From the IMG/VR virus record IMGVR_UViG_3300013132_000145, positions 1 to 32,681 of that record: 32,681 bases of DNA; one strand, 5' to 3'. The position numbers were made by a program, and so were the translations under genes. Origin of the DNA: a virus. The notes under the pieces are model-generated. The model was not told the DNA's origin and made no database searches. It worked only from the letters and a program-made list of their open reading frames with translations. How positions within the stretch are numbered: the stretch's first letter is position 1; every line of letters starts with the position of its first letter. Shown here one piece after another: positions 24,061-30,193 of the stretch.

Positions 24061-24386
24061 AAAAAACAAAACCTTACGACTACAAGCGATTTGTGATTTC
24101 TGCAAGTCGCCTTATTTTTTTTAGATCACCTATCAGAAGAGCAGTCGCCAAACGGTGCTTTGTCTCCAAGGGACTTTATGTTTGCGAGCTATGCAAAAAA
24201 CCTACTGACAAAATCCAAGTAGATCACATAAAACCTATCGGACTTTCGAAAGATTGGAATGAATTTTTTGAATTTTTATTTTGCTCCCTTGACGAACTCC
24301 AGGGAATTTGTAAATCTTGCCATGATAAAAAAACAACAAAAGACAAAAATGAAATGAGGAAGACACATGGAAAAAGAAAGACTTAG
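24057..24386 (+). CDS. HNH endonuclease
   Basis: A 109-residue protein read from TTG 24057, which overlaps the upstream stop as TTGA. Zinc-binding pairs are C43-x2-C46 and C85-x2-C88, with the catalytic DH (D56, H57) in VDHIKPIG and the final His89 (CKSCHD), the usual HNH layout. HNH proteins occur near terminases for packaging or as free nucleases; here it lies next to the primase-helicase, so a replication or recombination role is more likely. It is compact and has no extra domain. Confidence 0.84.
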   Translation: MKKTKPYDYKRFVISASRLIFFRSPIRRAVAKRCFVSKGLYVCELCKKPTDKIQVDHIKPIGLSKDWNEFFEFLFCSLDELQGICKSCHDKKTTKDKNEMRKTHGKRKT

Positions 24387-26832
24387 CTTTGACTTGGACA
24401 CCTACAACGACACAGTCAAAAGAACTGTAGAACAACGATTAGGCTTTGAACACAATAGCACAGGCGGAAAACAAAAACAATGTGCATGCGGACAACGAAA
24501 AGGAAACGATTGCAAATTCTACTACAAACAAGAATCTGGAACTTACAAATGTTTTCATCAAAACAAATGTGGACTTCCTAGCCTTACGGGAAACTACCAC
24601 GACTTAAACAAGCACCTGGGAATTGTTAGCAAGGAAGAAGTCAAAGAAGCAATTCCAGAAGAAAAGAAAATTCGAAAAACTAACACAGCGGAACCAGATT
24701 ACATTTACAGGTATTCAGATGGAAACATTGCGTATGGTGTTAAGCGATACGAATGGAAGGATCAGGAAACTGGGAAAAAACAAAAATCTTTTAATCCTGC
24801 TTACAAAAACACAGAAGGCAATTGGGAAATAGTTAGAACCAAAGCGGAAAACTATGAGGAGCAGAAACAAACATTTGCTAAGATTCCAAAGGTACTATAC
24901 AACTCGGACAAGATAGCAAAAGCAAAATACATCTGGATAGTGGAAGGAGAAAAGTGTGCGGACAGATTGCAAAAGGAATTTGATGGTTTTGTTTTGGATG
25001 AATACAACACAGGGACTTTCGCTTATCAGTTAGGTGATCATGCAGTAGTGACAAACATTCACGGTGCAGGAAAATGGAGGGAAGAGTACACTTTCCAAAT
25101 AAAGGAATTGGCACCTAACGCAACACTGATCATTTTACCAGATAACGACGAAGCAGGAAAGCGACATGCAAGAGACATTTGGGAGAGCCTTGGAAAGCTT
25201 CCGAAAGTAATTATTCCAGGTGGACTGGAAACCAAACAGGATATATTCGACTGGTTAGAAATGGGATGTGACATTGCACAGCTTTGTTTTTATGCAGACG
25301 AAAACACAGAAGAAATGAATGCCATCCATGATTTTTTGCAAGATGACTATTGGGAAAAACCACAAAACAACAGCAATCCGAAAGAAGATAAGCTTTACGA
25401 ACTGAATGAAGTTGGAAGTTGTGATAGGTTCTTGGATATGTTTGGCGACGATTTTATTTACGTCAAAAAAATTGGATGGTACTTTTGGAATAAAACACAC
25501 TGGGAAGAGGACGAATCTGGTGCAAAAGTCAAACAAAGAATAATCGAAAGCTTGTATGCGTTACGTGCTTATGAGCTAACACTAGGCGAAGAACAAAGAG
25601 CGGACAAAATAAAAATAAGAAACTTTTACAATGTTAGCATGACAGAAAGAAAGATTACAGCTGTTATGAAGATTGCAGAAACCAATCCAAAGGTTCGACG
25701 GAATGCGAATGTTTTGAATAACAAGCCAGACTACTTGAATGTCGAAAATGGTGTGTTAGACTTACGATCTGGAATCATTTTGCCACATGACAAAAAGTAT
25801 TATTTTACAAGAGTAATTCCAGTTGCCTATCCGAGGATTGGGAAGGGACTTCCGCTTAATGCACCAATCTGGAAAGACTTTTTAGCTACTACATTTTTGC
25901 AAAACCAGGAACTTATTGAATACATCCAGATCATGATGGGATACAGTCTAACGGGACTTACAAAAGAGCAGTGTGTATTTTTTATGACTGGAACTGGAAG
26001 GAATGGTAAATCCACCTTCATAAAAGTTTTGCAACAGTTATTAGGTGGCTATTACAAAAAGCTAAACACGGAAAGCCTTATGGATAGAAACAATGTGAGT
26101 CCTATCAATAACGACATAGCAAGATTGTATGATAGCAGATTGGTTGTTTGTTCTGAAGTCGAAGAGGGAAGAATGTGGAACCAGGCTCTCATGAAAGACT
26201 TATCAGGTGGAGATGAAATCTCAGCAAGGTTTATGCGTCAAGAGTATTTTGATTTTATGCCACAATTTAAGCTTTGGATTTATGGGAACTATAAACCCAC
26301 ATTAAAAGGATTAGACGAAGGAACTAAGCGAAGGTTTCGCATATTGCCTTTTGATGCAAAGATAGAACTTGAGAAAGTAAAAAAAGATCTGGACGAACAA
26401 CTCAAAACGGAACTTCCGCAGATCCTTGCTTGGACGGTGGACGGTGCTGTGAAGTATTACAAACACAAGGAAAAGGGACTTGCAATCAAAATTCCTGAAG
26501 TTGTTAGCAAAGCCACTGAAGACTATTTTATTGACAACGATCCGCTTTTCGCATGGCTAGAAGATTATTTTGGAAACGAAGGTTCCCTCATGTTAGAACT
26601 CCCAGACAAGATAAGCAAAAAAGAATTGTATAAATCTTACAAAGAGCATGCGGAAGAAGTAGGGAACAAAGCGTTTGGCGACAAAGCATTCACGAGGAAA
26701 ATGAAAGATCACGGGTTAGTTGACAAGGTAATATGGTTAGACGGGAAAAGCATTCGAGGCTTCTCAGGACTTAGTATTTTACGTGAAAAATTCCTAGCAC
26801 GCCAGGAAAAAAATGTCGAAGATTTCGAATGA
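24367..26832 (+). CDS. Primase-helicase (TOPRIM plus D5-type SF3 helicase)
   Basis: An 821-residue protein. The N terminus has a zinc-binding pattern (C39, C41, C49, C62, C68). A TOPRIM-like centre follows: the Glu of IVEGEKCADRL near 190-200 and the Asp of ILPDNDEAGKRHA near 255-270. The helicase half carries the Walker A GTGRNGKS (Lys548), a CSEVEEG Walker B region near 595 and the Asn of IYGNYKP (Asn641). A C-terminal domain (about 720-821) is likely accessory. It unwinds DNA and makes primers at the origin. No polymerase gene is visible, so host polymerase is inferred. The origin-like DNA lies just downstream. It overlaps the HNH gene by 20 bases. Confidence 0.92.
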   Translation: MEKERLSFDLDTYNDTVKRTVEQRLGFEHNSTGGKQKQCACGQRKGNDCKFYYKQESGTYKCFHQNKCGLPSLTGNYHDLNKHLGIVSKEEVKEAIPEEKKIRKTNTAEPDYIYRYSDGNIAYGVKRYEWKDQETGKKQKSFNPAYKNTEGNWEIVRTKAENYEEQKQTFAKIPKVLYNSDKIAKAKYIWIVEGEKCADRLQKEFDGFVLDEYNTGTFAYQLGDHAVVTNIHGAGKWREEYTFQIKELAPNATLIILPDNDEAGKRHARDIWESLGKLPKVIIPGGLETKQDIFDWLEMGCDIAQLCFYADENTEEMNAIHDFLQDDYWEKPQNNSNPKEDKLYELNEVGSCDRFLDMFGDDFIYVKKIGWYFWNKTHWEEDESGAKVKQRIIESLYALRAYELTLGEEQRADKIKIRNFYNVSMTERKITAVMKIAETNPKVRRNANVLNNKPDYLNVENGVLDLRSGIILPHDKKYYFTRVIPVAYPRIGKGLPLNAPIWKDFLATTFLQNQELIEYIQIMMGYSLTGLTKEQCVFFMTGTGRNGKSTFIKVLQQLLGGYYKKLNTESLMDRNNVSPINNDIARLYDSRLVVCSEVEEGRMWNQALMKDLSGGDEISARFMRQEYFDFMPQFKLWIYGNYKPTLKGLDEGTKRRFRILPFDAKIELEKVKKDLDEQLKTELPQILAWTVDGAVKYYKHKEKGLAIKIPEVVSKATEDYFIDNDPLFAWLEDYFGNEGSLMLELPDKISKKELYKSYKEHAEEVGNKAFGDKAFTRKMKDHGLVDKVIWLDGKSIRGFSGLSILREKFLARQEKNVEDFE

Positions 26833-26885
26833 GAAAGCAGTCTATTTTTGAAGCCAATAAGCTTCACCTTTTTGAAAGACTTTCG

Positions 26886-26917
26886 GGTGAGGAGGAGAGT
26901 GATGACTCCTCCTTGCC
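26886..26917 (+). promoter_or_regulatory. Strong GC-rich hairpin after the primase-helicase gene
   Basis: GGTGAGGAGGAG (26886-26897) pairs with CTCCTCCTTGCC (26906-26917) over 12 bases with two G-U pairs and an eight-base loop. There is no immediate T run, so by itself it is not a classic terminator. It may protect the 3' end or act with the terminator 52 bases further on. A weak ORF overlaps it at 26829. Confidence 0.6.
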
Positions 26918-26968
26918 AATTCTCAGTTTTTATTGTTTCAACTTTCTATCTCCATCCAAACACCACTT

Positions 26969-26992
26969 GCCCAAAACCTGGGCTTTTTTTTT
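26969..26992 (+). terminator. Intrinsic terminator of the replication operon
   Basis: GCCCA (26969-26973) pairs with TGGGC (26979-26983), loop of five, followed by nine Ts (26984-26992). A clear rho-independent form, which ends the transcript from the promoter at 22614. Confidence 0.85.
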
Positions 26993-27062
26993 GCCAATTT
27001 CCTTCCATCAAAAAGCTAGGCACGAATTTCTGTGCTGTGCCGTCTAATAGCTTGTTAGGTGT

Positions 27063-27260
27063 AATTCCTTACATTCTTACACTTTTTGCACTGCACCATG
27101 AACAAAAGTTATTTCTGTTCAGGAGATTCTGAACAAGTGCGGATTTTGTTCAGGAAAAATTCTCCAAAAAACTGTAATTTTGTAGGGTTTTGTAAGGTTT
27201 TTGTAAGGCAGTTTGAGCCAATAAAATCAAGGGTTTTAGGCAATTCCTTACATTCTTACA
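27063..27260 (+). repeat. 19-base direct repeat, two copies
   Basis: AATTCCTTACATTCTTACA occurs at 27063-27081 and again at 27242-27260, identical, each followed after one base by a T run. The copies start 179 bases apart in the non-coding region. Confidence 0.9.
27099..27155. repeat. Two tandem palindromic sites, 31-bp spacing
   Basis: TGAACA-N11-TGTTCA occurs at 27099-27121 and again at 27130-27152. Both have TGAACAA at the left and TGTTCAGGA at the right. The copies start 31 bases apart, close to three helical turns, so two dimers would sit on the same DNA face. No matching regulator is identified. Confidence 0.88.
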
Positions 27261-27263
27261 GTT

Positions 27264-27293
27264 TTTTTAAGGTTAATATATATTCCTTAAAAA
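27264..27293. repeat. Inverted repeat with AT-only centre
   Basis: TTTTTAAGG (27264-27272) and CCTTAAAAA (27285-27293) are perfect inverted copies around TTAATATATATT. It directly follows the second 19-base direct repeat. The AT-only centre would melt easily, as in an origin unwinding element. Confidence 0.8.
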
Positions 27294-27456
27294 GCATTTT
27301 CTTATACTAACATGTATTAGGTTTTTCTTGCTAGTAGAAGTAATAGGGAAAATGGCTTCCAAGTGTAAGGTCGTAAGGCAGGAAAAATCGTTCAAAGATT
27401 GAACACAAAAAGGCGTAAAAAAAAGAAAAAAAATGGAAAAAAAAGAATAAAAAAGA

Positions 27457-27485
27457 TTGACAGAATCTTAGGAGAAATGTCTAAT
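27457..27485 (+). promoter_or_regulatory. Sigma70-type promoter of ribozyme cassette 2
   Basis: TTGACA (27457-27462), 17 bases, TCTAAT (27480-27485), preceded by a long A-rich run. Same hexamers and spacing as cassette 1. Confidence 0.85.
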
Positions 27486-27506
27486 CTATACAGGAGAACG
27501 AAAGAC

Positions 27507-27683
27507 ATGAAACTCAAAAACAAAACAACAATCAAATTCAGCGCAGACCAAAGAGCGCAAATTCTCAGGGACTTGGAACTTAGGAATTTCTTTTTTGCAT
27601 ATACCCAACATGTGCTTAGTTTGGATGGGCATGCAGTTTTGGCGCAATGCAAAAAGAAAACTTGGGTACTTTATGATGTCTAA
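27507..27683 (+). CDS. Leader ORF of ribozyme cassette 2
   Basis: A 58-residue protein from ATG 27507 behind CAGGAGAACGAAAG. A longer frame starting upstream at 27399 reads through the promoter and an A run, so I reject its extra 36 residues. It is basic at the N terminus (KLKNKTTIKFSADQRAQILR) with a hydrophobic middle (NFFFAYTQHVLSL) and ends TWVLYDV. It has no similarity that I see to leader ORF 1. Its TAA lies one base before the ribozyme. Confidence 0.72.
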   Translation: MKLKNKTTIKFSADQRAQILRDLELRNFFFAYTQHVLSLDGHAVLAQCKKKTWVLYDV

Positions 27684-27684
27684 G

Positions 27685-27743
27685 CTAGCCTGATGATGGG
27701 GAGGTGGTCACTCCCCGAAACCCTTCGGGGTCGCTAGAAACCA
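27685..27743 (+). ncRNA. Type I hammerhead ribozyme, copy 2
   Basis: Stem I CTAGC (27685-27689) with GCTAG (27733-27737). Core CTGATGA (27690-27696), then the same extra U (27697). Stem II GGGGAG (27698-27703) with CTCCCC (27711-27716), loop GUGGUCA. GAA (27717-27719), then stem III ACCC (27720-27723) with GGGT (27728-27731), closed by a UUCG tetraloop. The triplet is GUC, with cleavage after C27732. UGGU (27705-27708) can pair with ACCA (27740-27743), as in copy 1. Compared with copy 1 the pairs change together while the core stays, which supports an RNA structure. Activity is inferred. Confidence 0.94.
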
Positions 27744-27760
27744 AATAGGAGATAAAAAAA

Positions 27761-28021
27761 ATGAAACTTTCTGAAATAAAAAATTTGATTTTAATATGTG
27801 ACAACAGGCTGAGTGACGTTATAGAGCTAATGAATCAGGATGACTACGAAAAATTTTTGGACGAGTCGAACGAGGAATGGAAATCAGATTTTGATGGCAA
27901 TGAATATAAGTATGAATATGAATATGACTTTGACTGTCCTACATTGCGAGAAGCATTTGGAAGAGGCTATAGCATAAGATCACTGCTGGAATTATACTTG
28001 ATACAACAAACTAGGAAATAA
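27761..28021 (+). CDS. Acidic protein expressed from ribozyme-processed mRNA, cassette 2
   Basis: An 86-residue, strongly acidic protein. It starts MKLSEIKNLILICDNRLSDV; the first eight codons resemble the gene after ribozyme 1 in DNA as well as protein. Acidic and Tyr-rich in the middle (about 40-60), helical at the end. AGGAGATAAAAAAA precedes the ATG and 28 bases separate it from the predicted cleavage point. DNA-mimic or host-takeover roles are possible from the charge, but there is no domain evidence. Confidence 0.76.
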   Translation: MKLSEIKNLILICDNRLSDVIELMNQDDYEKFLDESNEEWKSDFDGNEYKYEYEYDFDCPTLREAFGRGYSIRSLLELYLIQQTRK

Positions 28022-28025
28022 AACC

Positions 28026-28223
28026 ATGAACATAAGTCCGTATGACGAACCAACCCTTTACGATGAATTGTTTATATCGTTCTGGTATGAGAACCAAGAT
28101 TTGGAAGAAAACGAGATTCGCAGAATGGTAGAAGAGGAAATAAAACTTATTGAGGAATGCGATACGGCTGCACTAGCTTACGAGATGCAATATGAACAAG
28201 ACAACTACATTTACTACGATTGA
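28026..28223 (+). CDS. Acidic hypothetical protein
   Basis: A 65-residue, strongly acidic protein (many Glu and Asp, Tyr-rich end). Starts ATG 28026, four bases after the previous stop. The next gene begins inside its end. Acidic composition like its upstream neighbour suggests a pair. No domain. Confidence 0.62.
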   Translation: MNISPYDEPTLYDELFISFWYENQDLEENEIRRMVEEEIKLIEECDTAALAYEMQYEQDNYIYYD

Positions 28224-28482
28224 TACAGCGGAGCTTACTTTTAAGGAAGTTTTCCATTTGTACTACTATGAAGTAAAGCCAGCTTGCATTGACACAGTGC
28301 AAGTGTGGCTGAGAAAAAATAAAATTCCAAGGATAAGGAAAGGTGTGTTCTCAAAGGAACTTGTCACCAAACTAATAGAAAGCGAAAAAAACAAGCGAAA
28401 AACAAAAGATGAAATAATTCAAGAATTGACAAAAGAAATTGAAAGACTCAAAAAACAAATAGGAGATAGGAAAAAAATATGA
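28192..28482 (+). CDS. Helix-turn-helix-like protein with C-terminal coiled coil
   Basis: A 96-residue protein. Residues about 13-60 (ELTFKEVFHLYYYEVKPACI, then VQVWLRKNKIPRIRKGVFSK) look like an excisionase or MerR-type winged helix: a helix pair followed by a basic wing. Residues about 65-93 form a Lys/Glu coiled coil that could dimerise it. It overlaps the previous gene by 32 bases and the next by ATGA. A regulator of the phage promoters or the palindromes at 27099 is possible but unproven. Confidence 0.6.
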   Translation: MNKTTTFTTIDTAELTFKEVFHLYYYEVKPACIDTVQVWLRKNKIPRIRKGVFSKELVTKLIESEKNKRKTKDEIIQELTKEIERLKKQIGDRKKI

Positions 28483-28685
28483 ACTACCAGGAAGAAAAAC
28501 ACTTTAGAGACATCGGTACAACAGATGCACTTTATTGCATAGCAGTCGGTCACAATTATTATTTCTGGGCAGATAAGGATGCCAGGTTTAGATTTTATGA
28601 GCTATGCAAACAGTACTGGTCTAGGGACTGGAAACAAATACTAAAGGCAATTAGGCGAATTAAAAAGGAATGCAGTGGGGAATAA
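28479..28685 (+). CDS. Small hypothetical protein
   Basis: A 68-residue protein starting in an ATGA overlap. Aromatic-rich (HNYYFWADKDARFRFYELCK) with a basic C terminus (AIRRIKKECSGE). No membrane segment. Translated in front of the methyltransferase gene. Confidence 0.6.
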   Translation: MNYQEEKHFRDIGTTDALYCIAVGHNYYFWADKDARFRFYELCKQYWSRDWKQILKAIRRIKKECSGE

Positions 28686-28688
28686 TAT

Positions 28689-29651
28689 GTGAATTTTTTG
28701 GATTTGTTTTCTGGCATTGGTGGTTTTAGGTTAGGTGCAGAATGGGCAGGCGTAAAGTTTGAGCATGAATTTCACAGTGACATAGAACCTTTTGCCAATA
28801 AAGTTTATGCAAAACATTTTCCACAATCAATCCAGTTAGGAGATGTGCAACAAATCGATGGAACAAAACTTAAAGAACAATATGGAAAGGAATGGATTAT
28901 CACAGGCGGATTTCCTTGCCAAGACATTTCCGTTGCTGGAAAGGGATTTGGAATTTCTGGAGAAAGGTCCAGTCTTTGGTTTGAAATGCAAAGAATTCTT
29001 GGCGAGCTACGACCACGTTATGCGATCATGGAAAATGTCCCAGCTCTCACTTTTCGAGGACTCGACAGAGTTCTTGGATCGCTTGCCGACATCCGGTATG
29101 ATGCGGAATGGACGACTGTATCGGCTCGAGACGTTGGAGCTTCCCACTTACGAAAACGAATTTGGATCATTGCCTACACCCAGGAACAACAAAGTGAAAT
29201 GCGTGACTCCGAACCTAGCAAACCGGAACAAATGCAATTTGGAAGAATCAACTGCAAAAATGAATTTTCCGACACCAACCAAAAACGACAAGAATGGAAT
29301 CACGAATCTAAGAACAGACAACAACTTAGCGAAAGGCGGAATGCACGGAGTGAGCTTGCCACATTTGATTCACAAGATGAACTTTCCAACACCGACAAAA
29401 TCAGATTCGGAAGGCGGTCTTCACAAGAACGGAGAAGCCGGGAAAGTTCGTTCAACGGGAGCAAAGACTGGTCAATCTCTGAAATGGTTCAAGCCTATAA
29501 CGGACACTTACAATGGCAAAGGACATTTGAACCCGAATTTGTGCGAGTGGTTGATGGGATACCCAATCAACTGGACCGCATTGGAGCCTGTGGAAATTCC
29601 ATTGTGCCACAGATAGCAGAAATAATTTTTAGATTGATTAAAGGAGAATAA
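28689..29651 (+). CDS. DNA (cytosine-5) methyltransferase
   Basis: A 320-residue protein from GTG 28689. Motif I is DLFSGIGGFRLG (from D5). The catalytic PC is GGFPCQDIS (Cys77), the ENV motif is MENVPAL (E115), and LRKRIWIIAY gives the QxRxR-type motif near 153-160. The C-terminal GNSIVPQIAEIIF closes the fold. Residues about 165-285 are unusual, low in hydrophobics and rich in Gln, Arg, Ser and Asn. That stretch coincides with the second frame at 28843-29616, so it is probably constrained by dual coding. It would methylate cytosine in the phage or host DNA, probably to avoid restriction. Confidence 0.9.
   Translation: MNFLDLFSGIGGFRLGAEWAGVKFEHEFHSDIEPFANKVYAKHFPQSIQLGDVQQIDGTKLKEQYGKEWIITGGFPCQDISVAGKGFGISGERSSLWFEMQRILGELRPRYAIMENVPALTFRGLDRVLGSLADIRYDAEWTTVSARDVGASHLRKRIWIIAYTQEQQSEMRDSEPSKPEQMQFGRINCKNEFSDTNQKRQEWNHESKNRQQLSERRNARSELATFDSQDELSNTDKIRFGRRSSQERRSRESSFNGSKDWSISEMVQAYNGHLQWQRTFEPEFVRVVDGIPNQLDRIGACGNSIVPQIAEIIFRLIKGE
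28843..29616 (+). CDS. Overprinted gene in the +1 frame of the cytosine methyltransferase
   Basis: A 257-codon frame lies wholly inside the methyltransferase gene. It contains LAKTFPLLERDLEFL, then SYDHVMRSWKMSQLSLFED, LPTSGMMRNGRLYRL, three LPTP or FPTP motifs (as in GSLPTPRNN), and GHLNPNLCEWLMGYPINWTA. I recognise this order (SW-TSQ, P-SGMMRNG, LPTP, NP--EWLMGYP-GW) as a recurring phage protein, from memory. Both frames therefore carry known patterns over the same DNA. ATG 28843 and ATG 28882 are possible starts; neither has a strong ribosome site. A modification-related role is suggested by position only. Confidence 0.62.
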   Translation: MCNKSMEQNLKNNMERNGLSQADFLAKTFPLLERDLEFLEKGPVFGLKCKEFLASYDHVMRSWKMSQLSLFEDSTEFLDRLPTSGMMRNGRLYRLETLELPTYENEFGSLPTPRNNKVKCVTPNLANRNKCNLEESTAKMNFPTPTKNDKNGITNLRTDNNLAKGGMHGVSLPHLIHKMNFPTPTKSDSEGGLHKNGEAGKVRSTGAKTGQSLKWFKPITDTYNGKGHLNPNLCEWLMGYPINWTALEPVEIPLCHR

Positions 29652-29656
29652 CAGAC

Positions 29657-29806
29657 ATGACACGAGAAGACTACTTACAACACAAATTGGAAGCCTTGCA
29701 AGATGTCTTGATTAAAATACACAAAAATGAAGACTTAACAAAGGAAGACTCCATTGCGTTATACGAGGCTTTGAAAGATGGACTTAAACGAACTGAAGAA
29801 ACTTAA
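29657..29806 (+). CDS. 49-residue acidic hypothetical protein
   Basis: ATG 29657 behind AAAGGAGAATAACA opens MTREDYLQHKLEALQDVLIK and a helical remainder, ending TEET. Strong ribosome site. The next gene begins within it. No known domain. Confidence 0.62.
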   Translation: MTREDYLQHKLEALQDVLIKIHKNEDLTKEDSIALYEALKDGLKRTEET

Positions 29807-29954
29807 CGAAGACAACGAGCATTTTCCATTCTGTTTTGCAATCTCCAAAGACAAGACGGAAATCCTCTTCACCTATCACAACCAAGTCCAAGGAATTTTG
29901 CCTGAAGAAATTGCAAAAAAAATTATTCTTTTGCTAGATTCCTACTTGACATAG
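29778..29954 (+). CDS. 58-residue hypothetical protein overlapping the previous gene
   Basis: ATG 29778 lies 29 bases before the upstream stop. The protein has a helix (LNELKKLNEDNE), a beta-like core (FCFAISKDKTEILFTYHNQ) and a hydrophobic helix (PEEIAKKIILLLDSYLT). Its end contains the -35 of the next promoter. Unknown function. Confidence 0.58.
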   Translation: MDLNELKKLNEDNEHFPFCFAISKDKTEILFTYHNQVQGILPEEIAKKIILLLDSYLT

Positions 29955-29974
29955 CAAAAAAACCTATCTAAGTT
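29946..29974 (+). promoter_or_regulatory. Promoter inside the end of the previous gene, probably leaderless
   Basis: TTGACA (29946-29951), 17 bases, TAAGTT (29969-29974), or TCTAAG at 15 bases (29967-29972). The next ATG is at 29981, six bases after the first option, without a ribosome site. Geometry matches the helicase promoter. Confidence 0.55.
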
Positions 29975-29980
29975 CAAGCC

Positions 29981-30193
29981 ATGAACATGTCCTGGGCTTT
30001 GGTTATTATTTGCACAGAGATTCTAATTGTTATTATTCTCCTAGAACATCTTAGAGCGAAACGGAACCCAATCGAACAAAAGCCTGCAACAGAAATAGAC
30101 TACATTTTAGAGCGCATCAAAACCTTGGAAGATCAACTTTCTAGTGTTAGGATAAGCCAAGGCATAATCAAAAAAAGGGAAGTGAATTTATGA
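29981..30193 (+). CDS. Small membrane protein
   Basis: A 70-residue protein with an N-terminal membrane segment (MSWALVIICTEILIVIILLE, residues 3-22) and then a basic, coiled-coil-like cytoplasmic part (about 38-65). No Shine-Dalgarno precedes it, consistent with a leaderless message from the promoter at 29946. It overlaps the next gene by ATGA. Confidence 0.66.
   Translation: MNMSWALVIICTEILIVIILLEHLRAKRNPIEQKPATEIDYILERIKTLEDQLSSVRISQGIIKKREVNL

Larger units (their letters stand above)
26993..27456. other. Non-coding repeat-rich region, putative replication origin
   Basis: About 460 bases without a convincing gene, between a terminator and a promoter. It holds two 31-bp-spaced palindromes, a 19-base direct repeat, a long AT-rich inverted repeat, and six CCTTAC/GTAAGG hexamers in both orientations (27067, 27192, 27203, 27246, 27365, 27373). 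Three near-copies of TTTTGTARGG run in tandem at 27178-27208 with 10-11 base spacing, about one helical turn. A nested inverted repeat, AGCTAGGCAC (27014-27023) with GTGCC (27037-27041) and TAGCT (27048-27052), could fold near the start. Iterated sites, an AT-rich core and the adjacent primase-helicase fit an origin; a control region is the alternative. Confidence 0.6.

Noticed and set aside
26829-27047. 72-codon ORF starting in an ATGA overlap with the primase-helicase
   Set aside because: The first 28 residues look protein-like, but the frame runs through a 12-bp hairpin and the intrinsic terminator, and the rest has no protein-like pattern. It may be a decayed gene end; I do not call it.
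27014-27052. Nested inverted repeat after the terminator as a possible third ribozyme
   Set aside because: The arms pair, but no CUGANGA or GAA strand is present. Kept only as part of the non-coding region.
26848-27310. Other + strand ORFs in the origin-like region (26848-27132, 27086-27310)
   Set aside because: They cross the terminator and the repeats, have no ribosome site and low-complexity sequences.
27399-27506. N-terminal extension of leader ORF 2
   Set aside because: It would translate the promoter and an A-rich run as poly-Lys; ATG 27507 has the ribosome site.
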